From contig JAUJEA010000006.1 of NCBI GenBank assembly GCA_030442035.1, positions 124,001 through 188,000 of the forward strand: DNA of 64,000 nucleotides. The letters are read 5' to 3'. How positions within the stretch are numbered: position 1 is the first letter of the stretch; each line of letters begins with the position of its first letter. A program made the position numbers and the translations under genes. This DNA comes from Splendidivirga corallicola (GTDB taxonomy: Bacteria > Bacteroidota > Bacteroidia > Cytophagales > Cyclobacteriaceae). Shown in pieces: positions 46,601 to 55,147 of the stretch. A model generated the notes under the pieces. That model searched no databases. It saw only the letters and a program-made list of their open reading frames with translations, and was not told the DNA's origin.

Positions 46601-49600
46601 AGGCGAGGTCTAACGTATGACTGCCGGCAGATAAACTAAAATCAACCACTTGGTTACTATTGTCATTATCATGTACTTCATCCCAAAGCCAGGAACTGCT
46701 ATTATCTATGTTATTCCATTTAATCCAGGTGCCGTTGTCAATCCGAACCCAAAAAGAATCTTCCCATCCATCAACAGCGATTACCCTGCCCCAAATCCTG
46801 TAAGTTCCTGTCTCACTAACATTGAAACTATAACTGACCCGATCATTAACACCGGTCGGTGCACTTGCCTGTGAATACAGATTATCGGCCACCTTTACAT
46901 AATCTCCATTGGAAGCTGCGGCATCGGCATTTGTTTGCCAAGTGCTTCCGATAGTCCCACATTCAGCCTCTAACCAGAGCTCTACACCACCGTTAGCAGT
47001 CGTGGTAGCATTGGCCTCGTTACTATAAGTCGATTGCGTTGAGGCGTCAATGGCTCTTATCCTATAATAATAGATGGTCCCACTGGTCAATCCTGTATCA
47101 TTGTAGGAAGTAGCATTAGCCGCTGTCGTAGTGATCAAGGTAAAACTGCTATTATTTCCAGTAGAGCGCTCTATCTCAAAGCCTGTTTCCGTGCTTGATC
47201 CGTCAACCCAGGTTAGATCTATTTGACTGGAGGAGGCTGCTGTGGCTGTAAGGCTGCTGGGTGGAGCAGGTGGAGTAGAACAATTACTTGCAGACCCACC
47301 ACTGCTGCTTGGCGTATTTCCGGTATTCGTTACATAGATTTTATCTAACTTAGTCCCCCCATCTCGGTAGGCAATATCAAGTGTATGAGAACCGGCTGAT
47401 AAATTGAAATTCACAACTTGATTACTATTATCATTGTCATGTACTTCGTCCCAATGCCACGAAGTATTGTGATTGATGCTGTTCCACTTGATCCAGTTAC
47501 CATTATCAACACGTACCCAAAATGAATCTTCAAAACCATCCACAGTTATTACTCTACCCCATATGATATAATTCCCTGCACTATTCACATCAAATGTATA
47601 TGTAATTCGATCATTAGTACTCGTTGGAGCTGAGCTTTGTGAATATAAATTATTATCTACTTGTACATATTCACCATTTGAGGGACTACCATCTGTATTG
47701 GTTTGCCAAGTGCTCCCCACTATTCCACATTCTGCTTCTAACCAAATTTCATCTAAAAGCAAAGGGGAATCATTTCTAACTTTATTTTTTTCATTATCAA
47801 TATCATCTGTGGAGTTTATTCTTGGCAAAAAAAGATTTTCATTAGAAGCTAAAAGCTCTTCTGCATTCACTTCAAAATCAATTTTCAAATCAGGTAAACT
47901 ATTAGGATCTATATCCAAATTTAGTTTTCGATTATTAAAGCCTACTCCCTTTCTAACTCCCTTACCGAAATCAATATTAAACTCTGGCTTTACTGAAGGC
48001 GGTGTTTTAACATTAGGTATATTTGGGGTTGGTTGCTTCGGAAAATTTAAGCCAATCACTGGTTTTGGTTGGCCATCTTTCAGCAGGTGGGCCGGGTCAA
48101 AAGATGGTAAACTGAAGTTTGATCCCAGCACCGAACCGGCCGGCAGGTTATCGGGTTGTTCATTGTAAAACAACTCCATACCAAAATAATCTGCCACTTC
48201 ATCACCGGCATTGATCCCTGTTTGATCCAGGTTGCTGTTGTTGATCTGGGTCAACCATCCCCTGATATTGTATCTGTAATCTACCGATTGCATAAAACTA
48301 TGGGTGGTCAAATTTTCGCTGTGCAGATCCTTCTCTATCAACTCTCCCAATTCATTGTAACTGTTGGAGGTCATCAAGATCTTGTTCTGACCCGTGATCT
48401 GGTGATGCACTGTTTCTAATCTACCTGCATGGTCATAGGCATAGCTCATCGTGGTTTCCAAATTCTCTGAGCCATAAGCTGTGCCGCTTGTATGCGTCTG
48501 TTTGCTTTCTTTCAACCAGCCCGGAAAGAAATAAGTGTTGGTCACTTTATCTGTGCCATCCACATAGTTTTCCGTAATGGTTTGGATCACCCTATAACGA
48601 TCATCATAATAAGTCACACTGTTTAACCAACGATCAGTGCCTAACACTTTGGTCTTACTGCCTGTAACCTGTCCTTTTACTGTTTCCAAATCACTGCTGG
48701 CAGTGTAATCAAAATCAGGAGCAAAGCTAAAAGTATGTCCTTCTGCATCCCAACCTGTATAACTTAGAAAACTATAGTCATCATAATAAGTAATTGTCAG
48801 ATAAGTTCTTTGCGAACCATCCTGGTTCGTGGGATAGGTGCTATCAAGGGTGTAACCTTCAGCTGTGTTAGTTGCTGTTTCAAATCTTATCCCTTCATCC
48901 TCTACATCAGTTTCGATCGCAGAGAAAGATCGAGTGTCTGTATATACACCTGTTACAATAGGTCGGTTCAGCACATCGTATTTAGTGAAGCTCCATTGAT
49001 TATTACCGCGTTGATTACCATCCTGGGTCAATACCAGTCTGTCCCATTGGTCATATACCAGGTACACAACATCCGCTCCGGGCACTTTCTTTTCCACCAT
49101 CCACTGACGTTCGTCATATTTATAATAGAAAGCATAATCATCAATGATGGCATCCTGTAAATTCGAAGGAGAATAACTCGAACCTATTTGTTCACTTGCT
49201 TCAGGGGGAAATACAAAGCGCAGGTTCCCAAAATCATCATATACATAGTAGGTATCATAATAAGCATTGGTACCACTTTGTACTTGCTTGAGGATCGTTC
49301 TGCCCAGCTTATCGGTATATTCTCTTGTGTGATTACCTTCCTCATCTTCAGTTACAAGTACTGTCAGTTCTCCCGCTGCATAGGAACTTGTAGTGGTAGG
49401 CAAACCGGCTGAAATCGTCCACAGCCTGATCGCTCCATGCGCATTAGTATTGTTTACTTCATAGCTGAACTTAATAGTATTACCAGTATAATCCGTTGCA
49501 CCTGCTTTGGGTTGCCAGGCTGTTCCGGGAGCCCCTTGTTCCAATACCCTGTTTAATGGTGAAGCTTCAAACTTCTTTTTGGCATAAGGATCACTGTCTG

Positions 49601-51149
49601 TAGCAACACCAGGAGTGCTATTATAAAAATTATAGTGAGCACTGCCGGTGTAGTTCCCTGCATTGCTGATAGGGTTGGTTTTATAGTTACCGGTATTCTC
49701 CGTACTCACATAAGGTAAATACTCAAACTCCTGGCGGCCAAAGACATCGTATTCCACCACCTGAACCACATCCTTTTCAGCTGGCGAGCCTCGGTAGATT
49801 ACCGTTTGAACCGGACGGCCCAAGCCATCAAAATAACCTGTTTTTTTATTAACACTGTTCACATCTATAGGGAGTGCATTTTCATTGATCACCGGAACCA
49901 GAAAAGAGCTAGTAACTACATGGTTGACATCTTGATCCGAACAGTTCAGCACTGTGATGGTTACTTCATTGGAATATTTCGTCCCGCAACCACCGTTATC
50001 GGTAGTTTTTCGTCTATAAATTGTGTTAGTACTCGGGGTTGTCGGGGTATGATCTTCACCGGTTGCTCCTGAAATGGTAGTCCAACTACCTGCCCCTTCC
50101 TTCTTTTCCCATTGATAGTTATAACTAGCGGTACCTCCAGAAGCAAGCAAACCACTATACAAGGTTCCAGGAGAGATATTACCACAAATAGACCTATCAC
50201 TAATTATTTTGCCCCCATCAAGCACCTGGCGCACGGTGGCCGTAACAGGAACCCGGGCACTTTCACAACCGTCTAAAGTCGCACTTACATAATAAGTTGT
50301 GGTCAATGTTCCCGTAAAGGCATAAGAACTCCCACTATGAAAAGGATTACCTCCATTGCTCAATGTATACCAGTTAAAACTCCCTCCTGTGGGTGTTTGG
50401 CCGCTATTCCAAGAGGCCGTAAGTGTATGGCTTCCAAGATAACAAACAGTTGCATCAGTAACATTTGGAGTCGGTGGGGGAGCTGTTGGGTTTACAGTTA
50501 CACTAACACTAACCGCATCGCTCCAGCATTGTGTCGTATTGTCCTGAGCTCTGAGATAATAAGTTCCGGATGTCCCTGCGCTATATGTTGTTGCAGCATC
50601 TGTAGTACTGGTTCCATTGGCATTGGTACCCTGCCAATACCAGGTCTCTCCGGAGGGAGGACTACCCCTGGTCAGTATTTTAGGACCACAATTGTTATTT
50701 GAAACCACAGGAACAGATGGAACTGCAGGGCAGCCTGTAATGGTTACCGTGTGAAAATCAATAGGAACTGTAAAAAAAGCATGATAGTACTCAATACTTC
50801 CCTGTCCCTGCTGATTCCAGGTTACTGTTACTTGTGTATTGGTGGAACCAGCGTGTTTAGTTCCTCCCGTAACAATCCAGTCATAAATATCACATACTGC
50901 ACCACTGGTTACAGTCAAATTATAGGTTACAGTTGAATTGTAAGCGGCGGTGGTTGAACCAGAAATATCACCGGTCATGGTATCGCAATTTCCCGAACCT
51001 TGCCCCAGTACAGTTTGTGTAATTCCAAGCGGTATTAAAACCAGTGTTAAATAGGAAACCATTTCAGCGCTTAGAAATGTCCTTAAACATTCCATGTATT
51101 TGCGCTTAACAACTCTTACATATTTTTTATGATTATAAATTTCTTTCAT
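40611..51149 (-). CDS. Giant RHS/YD-repeat protein with inserted CBM-FN3-DUF1593 cargo and OmpA-like tip
   Basis: From ATG 51149 the protein has about 3512 residues; an ATG at 51260 would overlap the upstream gene and is rejected. Order: signal segment 1-50 (SYLTLVLIPLGITQTVLGQ); Ig/PKD-like Cys-containing region to about 400; DUF6443 (NKKTGYFDGLGRPVQTVIYR) 406-553; first YD-repeat part to about 1000. Then comes a foreign block: Pro-rich spacer, four carbohydrate-binding-like modules (LWLEAECGT...W) with three FN3 between 1135 and 2051, Calx-beta 2064-2178, DUF1593 nucleoside-hydrolase-like domain 2180-2650 (SDPDDLQSLVRALIY) and FN3 to 2747. The YD core resumes (YNGNISAIKWKT), ending in the hallmark FRGYDPALGRF near 3270. 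The tip from about 3290 is basic/Pro-rich and ends in an OmpA-like fold (LLNQRGSAIQIALIKLGVDP). It should be secreted and form a shell. Confidence 0.9.
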   Translation of the reverse strand: MKEIYNHKKYVRVVKRKYMECLRTFLSAEMVSYLTLVLIPLGITQTVLGQGSGNCDTMTGDISGSTTAAYNSTVTYNLTVTSGAVCDIYDWIVTGGTKHAGSTNTQVTVTWNQQGQGSIEYYHAFFTVPIDFHTVTITGCPAVPSVPVVSNNNCGPKILTRGSPPSGETWYWQGTNANGTSTTDAATTYSAGTSGTYYLRAQDNTTQCWSDAVSVSVTVNPTAPPPTPNVTDATVCYLGSHTLTASWNSGQTPTGGSFNWYTLSNGGNPFHSGSSYAFTGTLTTTYYVSATLDGCESARVPVTATVRQVLDGGKIISDRSICGNISPGTLYSGLLASGGTASYNYQWEKKEGAGSWTTISGATGEDHTPTTPSTNTIYRRKTTDNGGCGTKYSNEVTITVLNCSDQDVNHVVTSSFLVPVINENALPIDVNSVNKKTGYFDGLGRPVQTVIYRGSPAEKDVVQVVEYDVFGRQEFEYLPYVSTENTGNYKTNPISNAGNYTGSAHYNFYNSTPGVATDSDPYAKKKFEASPLNRVLEQGAPGTAWQPKAGATDYTGNTIKFSYEVNNTNAHGAIRLWTISAGLPTTTSSYAAGELTVLVTEDEEGNHTREYTDKLGRTILKQVQSGTNAYYDTYYVYDDFGNLRFVFPPEASEQIGSSYSPSNLQDAIIDDYAFYYKYDERQWMVEKKVPGADVVYLVYDQWDRLVLTQDGNQRGNNQWSFTKYDVLNRPIVTGVYTDTRSFSAIETDVEDEGIRFETATNTAEGYTLDSTYPTNQDGSQRTYLTITYYDDYSFLSYTGWDAEGHTFSFAPDFDYTASSDLETVKGQVTGSKTKVLGTDRWLNSVTYYDDRYRVIQTITENYVDGTDKVTNTYFFPGWLKESKQTHTSGTAYGSENLETTMSYAYDHAGRLETVHHQITGQNKILMTSNSYNELGELIEKDLHSENLTTHSFMQSVDYRYNIRGWLTQINNSNLDQTGINAGDEVADYFGMELFYNEQPDNLPAGSVLGSNFSLPSFDPAHLLKDGQPKPVIGLNFPKQPTPNIPNVKTPPSVKPEFNIDFGKGVRKGVGFNNRKLNLDIDPNSLPDLKIDFEVNAEELLASNENLFLPRINSTDDIDNEKNKVRNDSPLLLDEIWLEAECGIVGSTWQTNTDGSPSNGEYVQVDNNLYSQSSAPTSTNDRITYTFDVNSAGNYIIWGRVITVDGFEDSFWVRVDNGNWIKWNSINHNTSWHWDEVHDNDNSNQVVNFNLSAGSHTLDIAYRDGGTKLDKIYVTNTGNTPSSSGGSASNCSTPPAPPSSLTATAASSSQIDLTWVDGSSTETGFEIERSTGNNSSFTLITTTAANATSYNDTGLTSGTIYYYRIRAIDASTQSTYSNEANATTTANGGVELWLEAECGTIGSTWQTNADAAASNGDYVKVADNLYSQASAPTGVNDRVSYSFNVSETGTYRIWGRVIAVDGWEDSFWVRIDNGTWIKWNNIDNSSSWLWDEVHDNDNSNQVVDFSLSAGSHTLDLAYRDGGAQLDKLYITNTGNTPSGTGGSSTNCSGGLTAPGSLTGTVASATQIDLSWVDESSAETGFEIERSVGDNSSFTLLTTTAANAISYNDTGLTSGTTYYYRVRAVDASTQSAYSNEASATPFQPGTSELWLEPECGTVGSLWQVVSDASASNDSYTKVIDGNSSLVNPPTASSDHIRVSFNITETGTYNLWGRVITPTDSDDSFWIRMDGGTWIKWNDLGIHASWDWLQVYDNDNNNQVMQYSLSVGAHYFDVAYREDGAQLDKFYLTNTTNTPSGTGTTATNCSGGLTPPSSLTATVASATQIDLSWVDESSAETGFEIERSVGDNSSFILLTTTAANATSYNDTGLTNGTTYYYRVRAVDASSQSAYSNETNAAPFQPGASELWLEPECGTVGSLWQVVSDASASNGSYTKVIDGNSSFVNPPTASSDHIRVSFNITETGTYNLWGRVITPTDSDDSFWIRMDGGTWIKWNDLGIHTSWDWLQVYDNDNNNQVMQYSLSAGAHYFDVAYREDGAQLDKFYLTNTTNTPSGTGTAASNCSGSGPLPFVTITTLDANAYEAGQDAGTIRFSRNDTAGDLTINYTTGGSASSADYQESLSGSVTIPSGSLSTSLTISATDDSQSEDLEVLTFTVSTSSNYIIDGRNNTSIAIIDNDQASTKARVLILTDAGPAATSDPDDLQSLVRALIYTDQYDLEGIVVTTSYWTTEYNNNGAQIDMTPAAGILQAYEDDFSNLSQHTSGLLDPAYVWSVFKKGNDDVDNDDIIGMDDVGTGLNSEGSDFIISAVDNPDPRPLNILIWGGANTLAQTIQDVAASRTQAELDAFIAKMVVHESSGQDDAGAYVAKNYSAISWIRNVMQHRGIGYFKNPAWDPPGQGGPDNFNYQWVQDNIEGHGNLGTAYPDEANGVNEGDTPTLLWAFRNGLNGYEKNSWGSWGGRFTDDKVLGTQNGTDPPRSGWVQLRQKEEYLAPFEMYIEASDTWYWEGGNVTYTDNDLAPLFRWREQYQNDFAARMDWAASGTYASANHNPVVHINGDATKNAIHISAAAGATVSLDAAGTTDPDANTLTYTWWAYEEPGTYSGSTNLDQAIASPAQSLTNFTIPSDGQTGETIHVILTVKDNGSPALYSNRRVVITIGTGGIPAPTNLVATSNAVKQISLTWTDPSSDETGFVIEMSNASIGGFVELATVLANTTSYSHMDLNPGQTVYYRVKTRTASGDSDPSNVASAQTLTVVSADNDFNFRAQYNGNISAIKWKTQAGFEPKEKIYLYEYDKLNRLTSAWNADRTSSGASWANIGSHSVHNISYDANGNIETLNRQAMGTQIEAIDALVYTYSGNQLMRVADDSFHKSGFNDGHLVGDDYDYDANGNMTKDENKGITSIEYNILNLPQRIIFDNGNEILYTYDAAGTKLRKEVIEGATTTITDYVSGVHYTKVNSETGALQFAQTHEGRVVKEDNGAYTYEYNLTDHLGNVRATFTTDQSDDVYQATMEDVNASTESQYFQNITGTTSPGSHGGTKVARLDKTNPMGPAISLEVRAGDIINIETWAYYEFNSGYGTALDQASIIAAIAGAFGGINGVAGEAGAIFNGVESGFGLYGFGGSTGSDTKPFAHLNYLLFDKNYVPEGGGFLSVPEGAYFNSTRMAFNPIQIEKDGYIYVYLNNSSDSDNPVDFDDLTITHTQSPVVSSDDYYPFGLTFNSAQKIGGVDQRYKFNGVELNPMTSTYETLFRGYDPALGRFMQIDPLAEFLPGINPYQFGFNNPIGFNDPDGLKPDPFTKLIRKIRLGIKRLGQRLAGDKNPQTVIKIKGGTQGARKRGKKKSGGSNGNTSPSRQSSSFDLPDIPKPDVKFSKIERPLRETEDLPTPVDRPPLKVHGEDFDAGTDFDITFGIFGSSDPKLKNKTTLNNYLSPIADALKFDTKLGVTIEIKTNLSLTDSKGNPIFVDLGKTLSVESLLNQRGSAIQIALIKLGVDPAQVVYRFVPKSTTNSIRLKIRDNK
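42905..48150 (-). other. Cargo block inserted between two halves of the RHS core
   Basis: Immediately upstream the RHS protein reads YFGMELFYNEQPDNL and immediately downstream it reads FRAQYNGNISAIKWKT; in ordinary Bacteroidota RHS proteins these two motifs are close neighbours. The 5.2-kb block between them encodes domains foreign to RHS cores (CBM-like, FN3, Calx-beta, DUF1593). The frame stays open across both joints. Confidence 0.8.
44993..47760 (-). repeat. 768-bp tandem repeats encoding carbohydrate-binding-like plus FN3 modules
   Basis: The same landmark (cctgttccc..ggtgtatt) recurs at about 44995, 45763, 46531 and 47299, exactly 768 bp (256 codons) apart. Each unit codes for one beta-sandwich module (DSFWVR or DSFWIR, WIKWN, YDNDNNNQV) and one FN3. 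The two units nearest 45 kb are almost identical in DNA, while the outer ones have diverged, so expansion was recent at one end. Confidence 0.85.
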
Positions 51150-51177
51150 TGTTTTCGCTTTAGGTTGAAAAGCCTCA

Positions 51178-51591
51178 TTAATTTTTCTGAAATTTCGTGG
51201 ATGGAGGTAGATTGCCTGTAGCGTATTGATCGCGATCAGTTTTTTGTGTAAAAATGGCAATGTTCATTTCCGTGCTTGAGGTAAAATCCACGACTGCATA
51301 CAAGGCAGTATCGCTTCCATTGTGATTTATTGTATAATCAATGAATTCTCTGCTGGTTATGGAAGTAGCTGATGTAGTATAAGTGGTGATCGAAAAAGTC
51401 CTGCTTTCCCGTTTGTAACTTCCGGTACTATCATTATTAAAGTTAAACTCTTGAATCGCCATTCCTTCGACGGCGGTCCACTGTCCTTCAATAGTCTGTT
51501 GTGCGAACAAATCATGTCCTCCCAGTAAAAAGCAGAGGATCAAGATACATGTATAAAAGTAGTAAGGTGTTTTATTGATCATCGTTTTCAT
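51178..51591 (-). CDS. Small secreted protein of unknown function
   Basis: A 137-residue protein with a signal peptide (ILILCFLLGGHDLFAQQ). The mature part begins IEGQWTAVEGMAIQEFNFNNDSTGSYKRES in part and continues with alternating strands, like a small lipocalin/beta-barrel-type protein (IEGQW..N..G.Y pattern). Family not certain. It lies 28 bases upstream of the giant RHS gene and 55 bases downstream of the YD-repeat gene, so it belongs to the same operon. ATG at residue 4 is an alternative start. Confidence 0.75.
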   Translation of the reverse strand: MKTMINKTPYYFYTCILILCFLLGGHDLFAQQTIEGQWTAVEGMAIQEFNFNNDSTGSYKRESRTFSITTYTTSATSITSREFIDYTINHNGSDTALYAVVDFTSSTEMNIAIFTQKTDRDQYATGNLPPSTKFQKN

Positions 51592-51645
51592 AACTTTTCT
51601 CTTTATGGCCTTACCCAGGCATTTATTTCTTTATTGAATTATTTG

Positions 51646-54600
51646 CTAGTTGTTTTTCCAGTAGTGATAGTCAACTTTCTGAAGAATATTTCCTTCATGG
51701 TCTCGGACCAACTCCAGGCGGTTAAAATCATCATAGGTGTATGTAGTAACCAGTTCGTTCGGATCCGTTGCTGATATCATTCCAACAAGTGGATCATAGA
51801 CGTAAGTCGTGATGAAGGCATTGGGTAATTGAGTCCGCAATGTTTGAATTTGGGCAGATGTCAAATTATCCATGGTTAAATTAAAGACGCCCGGCAATTC
51901 AGTTTCTACATCTGACGCAGATGCATTTTCTATTTTTGCAACAGGTAAAGTGCCTCCATATCCCCATATATAGGTGATTGGTGTATCTCCGGTTCTAGTA
52001 TATTCTTTGATGTTGCCATTATCATCATATTGATAAGATGCTCTTAATTCATAGTTACCTTGGTTGACAAAATCCTGACCATCTGAAGGACCAGAGAAGC
52101 TAGTTAAAGGTATATCTGTTGCTATCAGATGTATTTCATCAGGAAGTACACGATCTTTGACTGCATCATAGACATATTTTGTTCCTGTGCCACCGATAAC
52201 ATTGCCACCCACTTTTTGCCACTGTTCAATAGCAACCCCAACTATATTTTTATTGATCATTTGTGTAATGGGTGTTGAAGGGGTAGTATAATCCTCGGCG
52301 TATTTACTAAGCGTTTCGGAAACCTTGTTATCGCTATTCGTTGCCTTCTGACGGGTTAACTGAAAATGATTGCCGCTTTCATAGAAGTACTCTGTAAGCC
52401 GGTCTTCAAAATTGGTCTCATCATTGAAATGATAATTAGTGACTAACTGTGATTTTAACTCGAAACGACCACTATATAGCTTATAGAACTTTACACCAAA
52501 GTAATTACAACCTGCTCCTTCGCATGCCGTGCTTACCCCTTTTATGTATTTTACCAAATTGGTTTCCGGATCCAATAAGGGTGGGATGCTATTAGTGCCA
52601 TCATAAATTTGGCCAATGAAGGTATAGTCATTTTTCTGTTTCCTAACCTTATAATAATTACCATTATTATATCGATAATCAATTTGTGTATCCAATAACC
52701 CTCTTTTCCAATCTTTACTATTAGTAGGTGGTAATGGCCAGGAATCATATTGACGGTTCCCCCAAACAAAACGATCATCCCCTTCTACCCTTGTCCAGCC
52801 TCTTGTATAATCCGGGAAATCCTCAGCCGTTTTATAAGTAAGTTCAGATTTTCCATTGATCTTTTGACCCGACTTATAATGAATCGTTACACGGCTATAA
52901 CCAACGTGACTGCCCTTTGTAACTGCCAATGGTAAATTGGTATTATAAGAACGTATCCACCCAACCGGTGTAAGTGTATTGTTGTGATCAATAGTTTGTA
53001 CCCGTCCATAACGTGGAACTGTCACCAGGACACCAGAAGAGGCAGTACCATCTTCTTCAGTATAAACGAAGTTTCTTTCATAAATATCTCCCCCCTTTGT
53101 TGGGTCATAATCCCAAATTCGGCGAACCCTAACACCACCTATATTTTTATTCAGAACATATACCTCATTATTCCATGAAATTTGAATCAACACATCGACA
53201 CTATTAAGGCAATCGCCAACATTATCAATAATCTTATATGTGGCCTCATATTCCGCTGGAGATAGAGTAATGGTAGAGGAGCCACTCGCATCAGAAATGT
53301 CAAACAGTTTAATCACTGTTTCAGCATTTGTGGTGGTATTCCTGAAAGTAACTTCTATATCACAACTTTGGCTAAGTGTAAGTCCACCGTGGGACATCGT
53401 TACTTCTGCAAATGGTTCATCTATTAAATTAATATTTAAGATCCCTCCCAATCCCTCCTGATAAAGTGTAATACTTTTAGTGTCTATGCCATTAGGTAAT
53501 GCATCATTAACCGCTTGATGTTGCTCAAATTCAAACTCTGTATAGCCACCAGTAGGATATGTTATCTTCTTCAGTAAGCCAGCTTGAACAAAATCAAAGT
53601 CCGGTTCTCGATCAGCATCTCCAACAACATAGTGCACGATACTTCCGTCAAGTACACGAACATCAACTTTATATTTGGGTTCCAAAGAGGTATTATTTTT
53701 TCCGTTGTAGTAACCCCAGTGGTCTCTAGCGTAGGAATGCCTGCTTGGTAACCAGTTGTTCTCATAATATGTGAAATCAAATGAGGGTTTGGACTCAGAA
53801 GCATTTTTGTTCCATTCTCTGACTGCATCCAATCTGAGTCGTTTGTAGTAATCTCCGTCGAATAAGCTACCATTCAAGAAGACATCTGTTTCACAAGGAG
53901 TGCTGACAGGAACAGTCCCATTCGCACCAAAATAACTATAATCAAAAGTGAATTTTTTGATGAGCTGTCCCAGATCATCTTGAATCTCAATAGCACTTAA
54001 ATATTTGTCATCGGCAAAGTCGCAACGACTATTGGTTGCTGTAAAAACTACCTTTCCATTACTGAATACTATTTCTTTTAGCCTTTTGGCATTAGTTTCG
54101 GTATGGCTATATTGATGTGCATTAAATGGATTCGTAATCGGAGAGGGAGCAATTTGCCAATGTACCGGGAATTCCGAATAAAGATCCGTACTATAACTGT
54201 CATAGATAAAGTCAATACTTGTTGAATTAGTAGCATCAGTTATTTTAGTTAAATGCCAGGATGACACTTTGAATGCGTTATCAGTCCAGGATGCCCCAAC
54301 AGTTCTACTTCTCACTTCCTCCGGTTCAGTAAATAGATAACTGGTCCCATCTATATCAATGATTTCAAAAGAAATGATCTTTAATCCATTGTAGTTAGGT
54401 ATGATTTTAACATCCTTTTGTGGTATTTGTAGTACGTCTCCATTTTTCTTAATAAAAAAGGATCCCGATAACCCATTTACATTATAAAAGAATTTGTCAG
54501 GCTCACCATCTTTCACCATTCCTGCGTAATCATAAAAGGTTTGATAATTACTAATATCAAAATCAGGAATGGATGGTAGGCTTTTAAATCCATTTCCCTC

Positions 54601-54930
54601 ATCATCGGCCCTACCTCTGATTGTTCTTGAAACCGCACCTCCGGCTCCAAGTGACCAACCAAGCCCTATCCAAGAGGCCATTTCTTGCACCTTGATACCA
54701 TTCGATCCCGAATAACTTAGTGATATTGGAACACTGAGACCTTTTTCGGTAATGGTATAAATAGGGACACTTACATTGGCAGAGCCAGTGTAAGTTCCCA
54801 CATCGAGATTTCCATGCTGCTGAATGGCAGTGGCATTTGGCGAAGGTGGAATGATGTTTGGGGCATCTTGTCCATGTACTCTCAGGTTGATTATCAAGAG
54901 TAATCCCAACAAAATTTTTCTTTGTTTCAT
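51646..54930 (-). CDS. SpvB/YD-repeat RHS-like secreted protein
   Basis: The protein has 1094 residues with a signal peptide (ILLGLLLIINLRVHGQD). The first 120 residues resemble the SpvB/TcdB-like N-terminus of Bacteroidota RHS proteins (TAIQQHGNLDVGTYTGSANVSVPIY in part, SLSYSGSNGIKVQEMASWIGLGWSLGAGG in part). The long middle is beta-rich, and the end is a YD-repeat part (TYVYDPLVGMISATDPNELV, YTYDDFNRLELVRDHEGNIL). It has no toxin tip. It is encoded just before the giant DUF6443 RHS gene; the pair probably form two parts of one shell or surface complex. Confidence 0.9.
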   Translation of the reverse strand: MKQRKILLGLLLIINLRVHGQDAPNIIPPSPNATAIQQHGNLDVGTYTGSANVSVPIYTITEKGLSVPISLSYSGSNGIKVQEMASWIGLGWSLGAGGAVSRTIRGRADDEGNGFKSLPSIPDFDISNYQTFYDYAGMVKDGEPDKFFYNVNGLSGSFFIKKNGDVLQIPQKDVKIIPNYNGLKIISFEIIDIDGTSYLFTEPEEVRSRTVGASWTDNAFKVSSWHLTKITDATNSTSIDFIYDSYSTDLYSEFPVHWQIAPSPITNPFNAHQYSHTETNAKRLKEIVFSNGKVVFTATNSRCDFADDKYLSAIEIQDDLGQLIKKFTFDYSYFGANGTVPVSTPCETDVFLNGSLFDGDYYKRLRLDAVREWNKNASESKPSFDFTYYENNWLPSRHSYARDHWGYYNGKNNTSLEPKYKVDVRVLDGSIVHYVVGDADREPDFDFVQAGLLKKITYPTGGYTEFEFEQHQAVNDALPNGIDTKSITLYQEGLGGILNINLIDEPFAEVTMSHGGLTLSQSCDIEVTFRNTTTNAETVIKLFDISDASGSSTITLSPAEYEATYKIIDNVGDCLNSVDVLIQISWNNEVYVLNKNIGGVRVRRIWDYDPTKGGDIYERNFVYTEEDGTASSGVLVTVPRYGRVQTIDHNNTLTPVGWIRSYNTNLPLAVTKGSHVGYSRVTIHYKSGQKINGKSELTYKTAEDFPDYTRGWTRVEGDDRFVWGNRQYDSWPLPPTNSKDWKRGLLDTQIDYRYNNGNYYKVRKQKNDYTFIGQIYDGTNSIPPLLDPETNLVKYIKGVSTACEGAGCNYFGVKFYKLYSGRFELKSQLVTNYHFNDETNFEDRLTEYFYESGNHFQLTRQKATNSDNKVSETLSKYAEDYTTPSTPITQMINKNIVGVAIEQWQKVGGNVIGGTGTKYVYDAVKDRVLPDEIHLIATDIPLTSFSGPSDGQDFVNQGNYELRASYQYDDNGNIKEYTRTGDTPITYIWGYGGTLPVAKIENASASDVETELPGVFNLTMDNLTSAQIQTLRTQLPNAFITTYVYDPLVGMISATDPNELVTTYTYDDFNRLELVRDHEGNILQKVDYHYWKNN

Positions 54931-55147
54931 CTTAACTAGTTTTAGCTGATTTTCAATATTTCTATATGTTATGGCTCAAAAAGCTTATAATTTTATGCTG
55001 CAAATGCATCCATTGGGGCAAAAGAAATCACTAACGGTATGTGTATATTATATCGCTTATGGTTTGGAAAGAGTGTTATGTTACCCCCTGTTCCTTATTT
55101 TCTCTTCAGCCTATCGCTGGTTACATTTGTTTGCTGGTTATGGTCCT

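Noticed and set aside
44993-47760. CRISPR-like periodic array
   Set aside because: The period is 768 bp and the repeats are coding modules; there are no short repeats with spacers and no cas genes.
51150-51260. Extension of the giant RHS gene to ATG 51260
   Set aside because: It would overlap the upstream 137-residue gene by 83 bases and place a non-signal sequence before the signal segment. ATG 51149 is better.
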